From assembly GCA_012295275.1 (NCBI GenBank), contig CM022673.1, positions 16,415,310-16,479,309 on the forward strand: a stretch of DNA of 64,000 nucleotides, read 5' to 3'. Under the pieces are notes generated by a model. That model made no database searches. It was not told where the DNA came from and saw only the letters and a list, made by a program, of their open reading frames with translations. A program made the position numbers and the translations under genes. Positions 43,521 to 56,500 of the stretch are shown here, piece by piece (the stretch's first letter is position 1; each line of letters starts with the position of its first letter). The DNA comes from Chrysomallon squamiferum (Eukaryota > Mollusca > Gastropoda > Neomphalida > Peltospiridae).

Positions 43521-44585
43521 TAGAGAACAAGATGCTGATGAATCTGTGATACAACACTTTTTTACGTAATTTATTTTTATATTAGTATATTCTTTGTCAG
43601 TATAATCTGTGAATATAACTTCAATAATAGGATAACAGTATTGTACTTACATAATCAAAATAGTAAAACTGAGGCATTGCATGAAACATTTACAAATAAA
43701 AGGAAAGTTATTATTGTCACTGTTTTTTCCTTCATTTTAAAAAAGATATTCTTGTCACTGAGTTTTTCCGTCAGCCATCTGCCATGCTGCATGTTGTCAG
43801 TCCTGGTTATTTGGGTAAGTTCTTGATTTTTCAGATTGCTTAATATTTTGAAATATATCACCCCACTAAACTCTATACTTATATCAGGTATCTTCTTAGG
43901 CTTAACATATCTTATATTGTTTGTCAATAATTAAATCAATTAATTTATTTTTGAATAATTAGACAATCTTAATTCCTTTATAGATTAATTAGAAATGACA
44001 CAGCATTATTAATTATTTTGTTTTTAATTTATTTTAGAAGCAAGTTCGACATTGGATTTTGACTTGTTAATATTTCAAATAATCTTTAATCCAAGTAAAA
44101 TCTTTTACTTTCATCACTAAGTAAATAAAACAGATAAATGTCTCATGTATTTTTATCCAATGTCTACTATTATGTACCTTTTTTATTTTATTTTATTTTC
44201 AAATGAAAGTTTCTGAACTACCTTAAAAATATTTTCAGGTTTTGTTGTTCTGCCTACAAGAAAGTGGATTTTGGAGACTGGACGGTTTTATGAAGTACTT
44301 ATTGATGTGTATGATAAAGAAAGCCACAAGATATTTCCTTCTGATGTAAGTTTCTACCAAAATTTTATCATTTGATATATTTTATTTGCAAATATTTTGG
44401 AAATGGAAAATTAAATTCTTAATTTGTTACACTGTCTCTTTCAGAATGTTAGAATCACAACAAACTTTGTGACGTCATATTTTAGAGTTTTGTATTCAAG
44501 TCACAATGGAACCTACCATCGAGTGCAGACAATTCGGAGTGGATACACTGACATTGACGGAGAACTGACCTCTGTAGTCAGACAG
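40457..44585 (+). CDS. NUP210: NUP210 exons 1-9: signal peptide and first lumenal domains
   Basis: Exons are 40457-40671, 40929-41065, 41730-41861, 42017-42116, 42484-42634, 42848-43109, 43746-43814, 44239-44345 and 44445-44585. They encode the signal peptide, then CYKWRSTRPEVAQI, LYLEDSPSELIVRGYDSE, GLIFEWSL, DAHNILRIKRF and GDTILVEGIRTGSAKVTTRL. Next come MLSPPDAYVL, LHVVSPGYLGFVVLPTRKW and ETGRFYEVLIDVYDK. This order follows vertebrate gp210. The exon 6 to 7 join is the least certain. Exon 6 uses donor GTATCC and exon 7 follows a poor acceptor (TTTTAAAAAAG). It is chosen because it restores frame and gives KDKNILVTEFFRQPSAMLHV, the expected continuity. Using the better-looking CAG at 43772-43774 would break the frame. 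Confidence 0.88.
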
Positions 44586-47500
44586 GTGGGATAATTAATA
44601 TCAAATTTGTCTTTAATAGTTTATTTTGTAACTCATAAAATTCATTTTTGTTGCATTTATGCTTTGACTGAAAAGTCTTGAAAATGTGGAGTTGTCTTGA
44701 CAAATTGTGTTGTTAATTTGAAAAGTTATGGGAACACTGATGATTGTTTCAATATACAGCATGGAAGAAAAAAAGAAGAGGAGCTTAGATATTTGTAAGA
44801 TAGACATAACAGACCAGTGAAAAAAGATCATTGTTGTCATCATGAGTTGATTGCCTTGAATTTTAACCAAGCCACAGCTAACAGTTATATTTTTTGTTTA
44901 CTTCATTACTTGTTGCATCCCAAATTTCTGCTATTGACAAATATATATTTTTTTAATTCCTAAATTATGTTATTACACATTTATCATTAATATTTCTGAA
45001 TAGTTGAGCAAATTAATTTTGTTATTTGCTTTCTGTGAAGCAATTTCACAGAACACCAGCAAGTTATCATATTTATAAATCTTGTACAGCTTTGTAATCA
45101 AAACACTGCCAGGAATGTGCCCTGCATTCAATTAATCAATTAATTTATTTTTATTTTTAAGGATGGATCAAATTTTGAGATATTTCCAAAAATTAAAGGC
45201 AGCCAGGAAGTTGAAATCTATGATCCGATTACAGTAACACCATCAGAGATTTTCTTTCCTTGGGATCCAGCAACACAGTGTAAACATGAGTATAAAATAA
45301 AGGTAAGCTTCTTTATCCCATGTTTTTAATTTGTGCATCTTGTCATGAAGGCATGAGTAAAATTAGTATCAAAGAGAAGTTTTTGGTCCAAAAAAACAAA
45401 ACAAGCAACAAAACTGATTGAAAAACAAATCTGCTTATCATCTGTCAAAACGTGCGAAAAACCATTGCAGTATTAGGATTATTGGTCATATGTTCTGTTT
45501 GTTTAAAATATTTATGGAAGTGTAAGTTCTGTTATTTGTAGAACAGTACTAAATACAGGTACAAGACGAGAATTTTCTCTTTCTGTGTGAGTATATATAT
45601 ATATAAATAACAGAAGAACATCTTTTCTTAAACTTGCATATAAAGAAATAAAACAAATTAACATATTAAAAATGATATTTGTTTATATTCAGGCCAAAGG
45701 AGCCAGTGGGGAGTACATTTGGAGTTCAGCAGATCATTCAGTCACTAAAGTGAACACAAGAGGAGAAGCTGTTACAACTGGTCCTGGATCTACAGAAATC
45801 ACTGCTGCCGATGCTAAGAATTCAGCCCACATAGGAACAGCCACAGTAAGTTATTTAAATCTATCTTTCTTAATTTTTTTCTCTCTTCAATATTTGGTTG
45901 TTTTTTTTTTACATTTAAAAAGACCACACATATGCACACTGGCCTTAGATCATAATAATTAATTTGTCTAAAAACATCAGTGTATAAATGGAGAAGTAAA
46001 TGTTCACAAGTAAGTACATGCTTTATTTTTCATTTCTGTAAAGATCTTTCTCCCTAATACAACCCCCTACAAACGCATGCATGCACGCATGCACACACAC
46101 ACACACACAATGAAATAAATTAATAGAAAAAAGAACATTTCTATATAATACATTTAAGATCCTTTTTTATATTTTCTGATGTCTTAAAAATGATTCTGTT
46201 AAATGTTTCAGGTTCATGTACTTCCACCCCATGATATGGTTTTTCCACCTTGTAAAGTTGAGGCAGCCATTGGCAAAATTCTTAGTGTGCCCCTACAGGT
46301 ATCAGCACTTTATCGAGGTAAGACATCTAGAGTCTCATGTTAAAGTTGCTTTATCACGATATAACATCTCTGGTATGAGCAATTTATCGAGGTATAATGT
46401 TATATGTCAGTGTGATCACTGATGCACTTTTTGGAATGTATGTTTTTATCATCATCAGAAATGTAGAGTGTAGATATTTATTTTGATATTTAAATTCTTG
46501 ATCTGTAAATGCTGCACTGTTTAGCTGTTATTAGTGTGGTTTGTATTCTGACAATAGGAACACACACATGCATGAGCACACACACGCACACACAGAAACA
46601 CACACAAACAAACAAACAAACAAACAATAATGTTTATTATTTGCAGATAAGAAATACAATTTCCACGACTGTCGCAGCTTGCCAGTCAACATTTCATTCA
46701 CTGACAATCAGATATTTGAACAAGTTGATGGTAAGTTTTTCTTTCTTAAACAAGAAATCAAATACAGCTCTTTGAGTGCCATTTGTACCTTTTTCCATTG
46801 TCTTGTCATTATTTACATTTTTCTGCAAGCTAATTTTAAAATATTTGCAACTTTTATTCCATTCACTTTGATATTCTTTATTATTTTTAGTTTAATTTAT
46901 TTATTATACAGTTTGGAAAAAAAAAAAAAAAAAAAAAATTTAATCATCTCATTACAAAATCATTTATTATCTATTATAGATTGTCTAGTATGGCCATTAA
47001 ATAAATATTCCTTTGTTGTTAACAGGTACATCACAGTTAGAGAGTGATGGCTGCAAGACACTTAATTTTAGAGCATTACACCAGGGTCACACACGGGTCA
47101 CTGTTAAATACACCAGAGGGAAGATAACTTTGATGGCATCAGTAACAATAGCTGCTTACAATCCACTCAAAGTGAGTTCACTGTTTCTTTCCCTATATTC
47201 TGTTGTTGTTTTTTTTCAATTATCATAAAATTACATTTACTCTTCTATGAAAAAAACAACAACAAAAAAATCTAATAATATTTTGTTTACTATTCACATG
47301 ATTCCTCCTTTGCAAGATTATGCTAAAACATTTGATTGAAGCATTTTTTGTACAATTGTTTACATTTCTTGCTTGTGTTTCATTTATTCAAATAATATAG
47401 ACAAATCTCCCTTTTTTTTTTTTTTTTGAGTGTTATTGCTTGTAAAATTTATGATGACGTTTCTTCCAATAAAATAAAATGTATGTGCACACATCTATAT

Positions 47501-50500
47501 TTAAATTAATATTTATTTCTTCAGCCTGTGGACCCAGAGAAGGAGACAGTGATTGCTATTGCATCATCAAGAGAAGTGTTATTTAAGGGAGGACCACAGC
47601 CCTGGATTCTTGACTCATCCAAATATTTTCAGTCTAGTAAGAAAAATTAAACATTGGACACTTTATTAAGCCATGTCTGTGCATTGATGTTAGAACTGGT
47701 AATGACTTTTATTGCATTTAGAATCACCAAAATATGTTCGTTTTATTTTGTTTTTCATTTTTTGCATCTACAGTTGTATTTAGGATAAACAAAATATTTT
47801 CTCATTTTTTGTTTTTTCATTTTTAGTGGCTTCACTTGTAATTAGAATAAACAAAATATATATATATATTTTTTTTTTTCATTTTTAGTGACTGCTGAAA
47901 AATCAGTCCTCCTCAAAATAATCAAAGTAACTTCAGGCACTGCCAGCAGTAAGTATGTTTTATTTTAATATTACAGACACAACTATAAAGTATAACAATT
48001 TTTGTTTTGTTAAACTTTAATTGGTTTTATAAATACACATTTTGACATAACTTATTAAACTTATTTCTTTCTCGTGACATCTTAAAATTAAAAATTTAAT
48101 ATTTTATAATGTGTTTTTTTTTCTTGTTAATATCAAAATTTTATCCTTTAAAATACTTTATTTTTAGCATAATTGTAAAAATACATTTTTACTTTGAATT
48201 TTGATTTTTGTTTTTCAGGAGGAGTCCATGCCTTCACTGTTTTCTGCAAGGATTTTGGTGAACAGGTATAAGTAAAATTTATAAAACAGTAGCATATATT
48301 AAAAATATTTGTGGCAATATAAACAAAATAACTAATTTTATTTAGTATACTTCAAGTAATTATTTTGTTTCTTGTTAAAGTAAGCATGTGTTTTTTCAGT
48401 CAAATTACTTAAATACATTTTTTCTACTTTGACTGGGGTTTTTTTAAAATTATATAATAGAATACCCATCTGTAATAATAATTTTAAAAAAGTGTTAAGT
48501 AAATAAAGTAAAAATCCTAATGAAACAATTTTTGTAATTATTAATTGATCTTTAATATTGTATTGGTTTGGAACAAACATTTGTAGCATTTTTCAGCAGA
48601 TGGCATTGTGATTTTGTTTTACAGAAATATAATGACATATATATACATATTTTGAAAGGCAAATAAAGCAGCACATATGTGGTGAATAAATCTGTACAGC
48701 TATCTAAATATTGTCTTTGAATTGCACTTAAAAATGCAATGAACTTTGTGCCAACTCAGTAATTTAATTTCAAACAGATTAATGTTACTGATATTAATTG
48801 TGTGTTTATATATTCAGAGAATCACTGTGACTGTTGGTAATGGCAAAACGGCCAAGAACCAGTTCCCAGAATCAGAAGAAAGTAGTATTCGGTAATTATC
48901 TCATACAAATTTCCATCTTCATGGATCAGTTATTTGACATTATTTCCAAATCACAAATTTGTTTCAGCATTTTGTTAATTCATTTTTTGGCCTGGCAGAA
49001 TATCAGAACAGATCAGAATATTTGTTTGTAAGTAGAGTTTATCACAAAAATAACATTACACTTTTGTAACAGTAGATTGGTTAATTAATAATGCATGGAA
49101 CATATTTTTTTTTAGGTTTTTTTTTAGAGCTATATATTCATTAATTAAATGTTAAAATGATAATTGTATCTGTGTTACGTTACTAATTATGTGTTATAGG
49201 TTTGTATGTGCTAAGCCAGTTGAGCTACATCTCCAGCCAGTGATACATCCTGATGCATCACTACCACCCTGTCCAATCACCCAGGAGTCGCACATTCCTG
49301 TAAGTTTATTTATTATTTGTTTTCTTTTGTTTGTGAAATTTTATATTCCTTTATAGATTTGCCTTTTATTTTTTTTAATGTTCTTTTCTCAGTTTATTTT
49401 AATGTGGCCTGTGGTCAGAAGATACATACTCCAAAATGCTCCGAAATATTAAAGTTTATTAAAGGCTTTAGTAACTACTACCAATCTAAAACAAAGTCAG
49501 TACCCAAATATTCCTTCCTGACAGCATTCAAGTGTAATCTGTGGAGAGGGAAAGTGGGTTTGTAATTTCATCTCTATGATATAAAAAATGTAACCCTCTC
49601 CAGAAAATGTGTTCAGGTGTTGTTAAAAAAATTAATTCTTACAAACAATAAACTCATATATTTGAGAAAGGTTTTTGTTGTTTTCTTTTTTCTTTTTAAT
49701 AGCTTGATGTGCCTTGGTTGTCTTGATTTACTAGTCTTTTATTTATTTAAGATCATAATATCAAAAGTATAATTTAAGAAATAACAAACAGAGTACATCC
49801 TGATGACCAGTAAATATCTGAATCTGTAATTTCCAAGTGTTCAGTGTTTCCTGCTGGTTTATTAAAAACCAATGTGTGTGCAGTTATGTCTGTACTTTGA
49901 TGATTATACAGGATCTCTTGGTGAAATTATCTTAAGCTATACTCATTATATAGATTTCTTTTCTCATATTGTCAAATAATATTGAGGAAATAATATTTAA
50001 TTTCAGATTCCCATTCTGTTTAACAAAGAGAGAGAGATTCAGGTGATTGTTACTGACAGCAGTGGGCGGAGGTTTGACAACATATCGTCATTAGCGATAG
50101 AGTGGAGAATCTCAGACACTGCTCTTGCCTCTATCCCTGACCCTGACAATTTGCAGACAGACATCATGACAACAGCCGATGGAAGGAGAATTTTTACATG
50201 TAAGTGATAAACAGAAGAAATATCTGTGTGTATTTGTGCATCCATCCATACATATTTAAGTTAATCATTTATAAATGATTTCATTTCTTTATTGTTTTAT
50301 TTGCTTCATATATTTGTTTAAGTGTTTATTTTAATTCTCTTGTTAACAGTTATTAAGATGTTACACTGTATATTTCTATGTGTATTTTTCTTTATACATA
50401 TTTTTAAATGTTTGTTTATTATTTACAGTATACCAAATATTGGTTCCTAAAAGTAAGATAGGAACATTATTGATAACAGCTACAATAAACAGTTACAAAC

Positions 50501-53500
50501 AGCGTAGTTTGAAGAAGGCTGGCAGCAGTATAGAGGTATACATCATTACTTATTAAAAACATTTTTTGGTATAACGCACAAATAAAAATCCATCTGTACA
50601 TATTTAAAACAATTTTTCTTACTGGCCACAACCAAATACAATCTTGTATATAAACAAATTTAAGTAATAAATGAATTGGTGTTTGCATTATTATTATTAT
50701 TGTTTTTTTATTAAGATATTTTTTAATATATTAGTATCAAATACTTAATTTAAATTTTAATTATAGTAAATTAAATTCAAATGAATTTTCTTACAGGCAA
50801 ACATTGCTCCGTCCATTAGCAAGGCATTGGAACTTCTGTTAGTTGATCAGGCTACTATAGAGCCAAATGCAATCTCTGTTTTTAACCATCCATCAAACAA
50901 GGTAAAGAATATTTATCTATATTTTCAATGCATTTAATGTCTTTGGTCTTATACAGAAAATAGAATCTCTTCATTTTTTAATATATATGTATTTTTTTAA
51001 CAGTTTAAAAAATTTTGAACATTATTGCCAATTTTAATTGTTATTATTTCAACACTTTTCTATATAATATATAACAATTTATTTTTTTTTGGTTGTTTTT
51101 TTCTTTCTTTCCCTCCCCTCTCCCTTTCATTATCTGTCAGTCAACCAGTCAGTCTATCTATCTGTCCATCCATCCATCCATCCAAATATCTCTACACAGC
51201 TGAAACTTATACAGTATAAAGTCGTATTTACCTTTTCTTGCAGGTTCACATGGATGTAAATCATGGGTCTGGATACTTCTACATAAAAGATTTTCAAACT
51301 CAGACTCTCAATGTCAGATACGATGTCAAGACTAAATCAATCACAGTGCGTGCTATTATTTTTTATAAAATTAGAATGATCAAAATAAAACAAGTAAAGT
51401 ATTGTTAATGAAAAACAGTTAAAGTTAACAGATTGATTTTTCTTTCTTTCTGAACAAATATTTTAAAATAAAAGTAATTATACTGATCTGTTGTTTTTTT
51501 GAAGTTTTCTGATAATTAAAAGCAGGTTATAAAAATTCTGATTTTATAAATAATTGGTGTCATGTTAAAATTAATTGAAATATGGATATTATTGTGCATT
51601 TTTCATGGCTGGTTTTAAGATTTTTCAATGTAATTATTTTATTTTTATAGTATGTAGATATACTTGTTTATCTTTGCATCTTTGTGCCTGTGTGTGTGTT
51701 ATATATGTATATATGTAATTTTGAATATGTGGTCAAAATTTAAAATTACTTTTATTATGGTCACTGCATTACTTTTAATCAGAATTCCCCTTAAATGTGC
51801 ATTTTGGAATTTAGTTGCCTGGTAATCAGTATTAAAATCTAAAGTTTAATACATTTCAGATTCAGCCACAGAAGGATGGTTCTCACAGCTTCACGCTGTT
51901 TGATTTGTGTTTAGATATACATGACCATCCTGTAGCCACAGTGCACATTGCTGGTGTGGGCAGTATTCAAGTTGTAACACTGGACAAGGTATATTTACAG
52001 CATTTATAAATATTAGTATTATGATGATGAAAATCATTATTATTATTATCATTAGTAGTAGTAGTAGTAGTAGTAGTAGTGGCAGCAGTAGTAGTTGTAT
52101 TGTATGATTATTGTTACAGGCAATACATTTGTTATTATTGTAAGTATCATAATCATTACTACTATTACTATTACTGATAATTTTATTATCGTCGTCATTA
52201 TAATTATTATGTAGGTGCATACAAAATTAAATTTAAAATTGTTTTGGATTGACTTTTTATGAATTCAGAGTATATTGTTGTACTTAATCATTTTCTTGCT
52301 AAATATGATATCAATACTCATCTTGGATAACATATGAGAAGCAGTACAAAAGTCATCATTTTTCAATAGTGTTACCTGTGCCATGAAAAAATATGTTATT
52401 GATATATCCAATGAAAGTCTCAATATTACATAAAATCAATGTAGTTTATGTGTCATAGAAAGACTGCTGATGTTTCATTTGAAAGCATTCAGTAATTTTA
52501 GCTTGTATCCAAAAACATACACAAACTTTCATTATATTCATTATGGACATCAACTGGAAGAAGAAAATGGCTTACTAGAAATTTCAGGTGTGAATTGTTC
52601 TAAATTAATTTTAATAAATTTAAAAAAAAAGGTTTGTTTTTCTTAATATTTTAATTTTTAAAAAACAAAACAATATAATTTTAAAAAAATTGATTAGAAT
52701 TAATTCTGGTTTGAAACTGATTCAGTAATTAGCTGTAAAATTAATTATTATTTTCACATATGTAGGTGGAAGTACAGAAGGAGCTATCAGTACAGGTACA
52801 AGTCCTTGACATCCATGGAAACAAACTTCTCTCAAGTTTGTTTTCTCTGATGAACCTCAGACTTGAACCTGCCTCAAACATAGTTACTCTGAAGTAAGTT
52901 TATAATTAATTGATAATAAAAAAAATAGTATTATCACTTACCTGTGTTTATTATTTGGACAAGTTTTAATGTTTTTGCATAATGTATTATTAATAAATAA
53001 AGTGTATAAAACAAAATCCATCTGTGTCAAATTTTCTGAGAGGTTAACCAAAGATTACATTAAATTTAAACAATCTAGTTTGTGTGTATTTAATTTTTCT
53101 AAAATAAAATATTTCAGGCCAGTAACAGGAATGAAAGATGATAAAGTGACCGCTCTTTACACCCTGCGTGGTGTTGCTGTTGGTCACACCACACTCACTG
53201 CTATGGCCAAACTGCCAGATGGAAAAGTTATCTACAGTTCACCAACACCAGTCGAAGTAAGTGTGCTTTTATAACGACTTCAAGGTTTAAATTATTTCTG
53301 GAGTGATAAATAGCAAACAAATTATAAGTTTGCAATTCTATGTATTAAACACATACCTAAATTTGGAATTTTATACAATGATAGGAATTTGTTTAATTTT
53401 TGTTTGAATGGGGGTTTTCTTTCAAGAAATATTTAAAATGTATTTATGAGGTTAATACATTTAAAAAGATTTTCCATAAGTTTGTGGCAGTGTTTTTTAG

Positions 53501-53538
53501 TCTGAACTGTCAATAATTGTTTTAAAAAACTTAAAACA

Positions 53539-53576
<38 letters not shown>

Positions 53577-56500
53577 TAAAAAATTAAAAAAGGTCATTAG
53601 ATGGCAGTTTTGCAGAATCAATCCTGTAATCTGCTATTTTTGAAGTTACTGTTAATAATATTCAGTGTTAATGCTACATCTGTATTCCAGGTTTTTCCTC
53701 CTCTGAGATTGGATCCTCAAAATATCACTCTCATCATTGGTGCTAAATTTCAAGTAAGTTGATTATTGTGTAATTTTGTTTTCTTATTATGAGAAATGAT
53801 GTAATCATTTTGTTTTAAAAATGTTTTCTTAATTAATAGATTTAATTTCCTGAAAAATATTGATACATAATTTTTGGTAATCTGTTAAAAAATAGTTTTG
53901 TAAACTTTTTCTTAGACAACTGTGGAAGTGTTAACATGGCTATGTAAGATGTTTTAACAAGTTAACCTTGTACTTTTTAAAACTATTTAGAATAAATGTG
54001 TTATTATTATTTATAGAAATTTTGTATTAAGGAACTTGTTTATGAATACATATTTAAAGAAATCCTGATATTTATAATATTACATGTTGAGAATTTCTAA
54101 TACAGAATACTTGGGATGGAAGTGTTTCACATTTTGGAATATAAGTAGATAGTCTGAAAATAGCATCTAAATCAAAATAGCATTTTCCTTTACAGATTGT
54201 AGAAATAATTGTAAGAATTGTTGTTTTGTATGTAATATTTTAATTAAAAATTTTAATGTAAAATTGTTTGTGAAACAGTCTGAAAACTAACCCATTATTA
54301 TTTTTGCAGCTGAGAAAAAGTTACAGATTTCAGAATTTTGGATGAATGGTCATCACTGTAACATTTACAATGAGTAAAAAACATGGCATTTTCTTCTAAT
54401 ATTCAAAGATGAAACTTTGCTATTAACAATCATACACTTTAACTGAATAAAATCAAACAGTCTTTTATTTGCAGCTCCATCATATCCATGAAATTCTATG
54501 CCAAGTCATTTTATACACAATGATATCATTGCCAACAATGGCGCCTAACATAAAAACAGTCATATATTACCCACAAATGAAAAGAATAATAAATTAATTT
54601 CAACTTTACATTGTTCAGATTTTAGCTGCAGGTGGGCCACAACCTCAGAGTACTGTAGAGTTCACTATTGAGAATTCAAAGACCTGTTCTGTGGCATCAA
54701 ATGGTCTGCTTGAAGCACTGGCTCTTGGGAAAACCAATGTGACTGGAAAAGCAGTTGGTACTGACCCACTGACAGGACAGTTGGTGGTATACTCTCAGGT
54801 TTGTCTTGTTTTATGTATCTATCCTTGAAAAAATACTGGATTTTAGAATTAGATTAATCTTTATCTAACAGCCATATAGTCTCAAAAAATGTGATGTATC
54901 ACACAGATTAATTAGTGAAGTTTTTTCTTAAAATATTTTCTTAGAAAATGGATTAATTAGATAATATAATGTGTGTATATTGTTTTATTCAATACATGTT
55001 AATTATTTGTTATGAAATATGTATTGGCTATAACTCATTGTTAATCATATATGTAATATACTTTGTGGATTCTATTTCCAGGATGTAGCCATTATAAATG
55101 TTGTACCTTTGAAAGGTATTAGAATATATGCACCTTTAACTCGACTGCAGACTGGAACTAAGGTAAAATCAGATCAATTATTTTGTTTTATCTTCTTAAT
55201 TTACAGTGTTTTTGAAAACTTTATTTTATAATAAATGTTTTAAACATTAAGAAAAATGTTAGGATATATTTATAAAATGGTAATAAAATTGTTATTATGA
55301 TGATGATTATGATTATGACAATAAAATAAAGATTATCATCATCAACATCATCATCATCACCATCATCATTATTATTATAATAATTATTATTAGGTTTATG
55401 ATTACATTTATTGTTATTAATACTGTTATTACTATTGTACAGATGCCAGTATATGCAGTGGGGATTAGTGAACAGGAGACTCCATTTTCATTTGGTAGTG
55501 CAGTTCCTCCTCTGAGTTTTACTTGGTCCCTGAATAGCCATGAAATTGTTTCACTGAAACCAGTGTATCACAAGGTCAGTGTTCAAATTGATTATTTAAC
55601 ATGTATAAGAATCTTCACATTATTTGATAATTTATGACTTGTTTTGACATCCTTTATGTAAATTATCACTCTTGTTTTTATTATATGTAATTTCTTAAGC
55701 TAATTCAGTATATTTTATAAGAAAGAAGATATTAACATTTAGATTGCAGCAGTTATTTTGATATATATTTTTTTAAATAAAGACAGAATCAGTTGTCATT
55801 CTGTTTTTTTTTTGTTATTTCAGAGTGGAGTAAGTTTTTTTTAAAATTGTTATTTCATGGTGGAATCAGGTTTTTTTTTAAATTGTTATTTCATGGTGGA
55901 CTGCAATTGTATTTTTTAGAGTGGAGTGCAGTTGTCAGCAGAGAGTGATTTTTCACGACAGTTGTTTGCTGTCAACTCTGGTCAGGTGGTGTTGAAGCTA
56001 GAGGTGAAACCTGGCATGGGAAGTAAAATACAGATACCAGGAACTCTAAGAGATGAAATCCGGATACAGGTTTTTACACTTTCACATTTGTTCATGTGTG
56101 TAAATAATACAAAATTTCATCTTTGGAGAAGAATTTAGAGTGAGTTTATGAGCAAGTGTATTTGTTGTCACAATATGTTTTCATTCATCATACACTTATG
56201 GGTGTGCATATGTGCATGAGTGTATGTGGGTTTGTGGGAATGTTTGCATGTATGTGTGGCAGTGTGTACAGACTTGCTTTTGTAGACTTTTTTTAATATG
56301 AACTTGTCACAAGTTACAGTAGTTTTAGTTATTTTATTTTTCTTCAGAGATAATTACTTTTTGTTTGTTTAGGTATTTGACAAGTTGAAGATGCTGAGTC
56401 CCAGAGTTTGTGATGGTCAGATTCTTGTTACACCAAACACAGAAACATTCATTAGGACAAACAGGTAGGTGATTTTTTTTTTTTACATTTAATTAAAGCA

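Noticed and set aside
50039-50245. Open frame on the - strand opposite NUP210 exon 20
   Set aside because: It is the antisense shadow of a coding exon.
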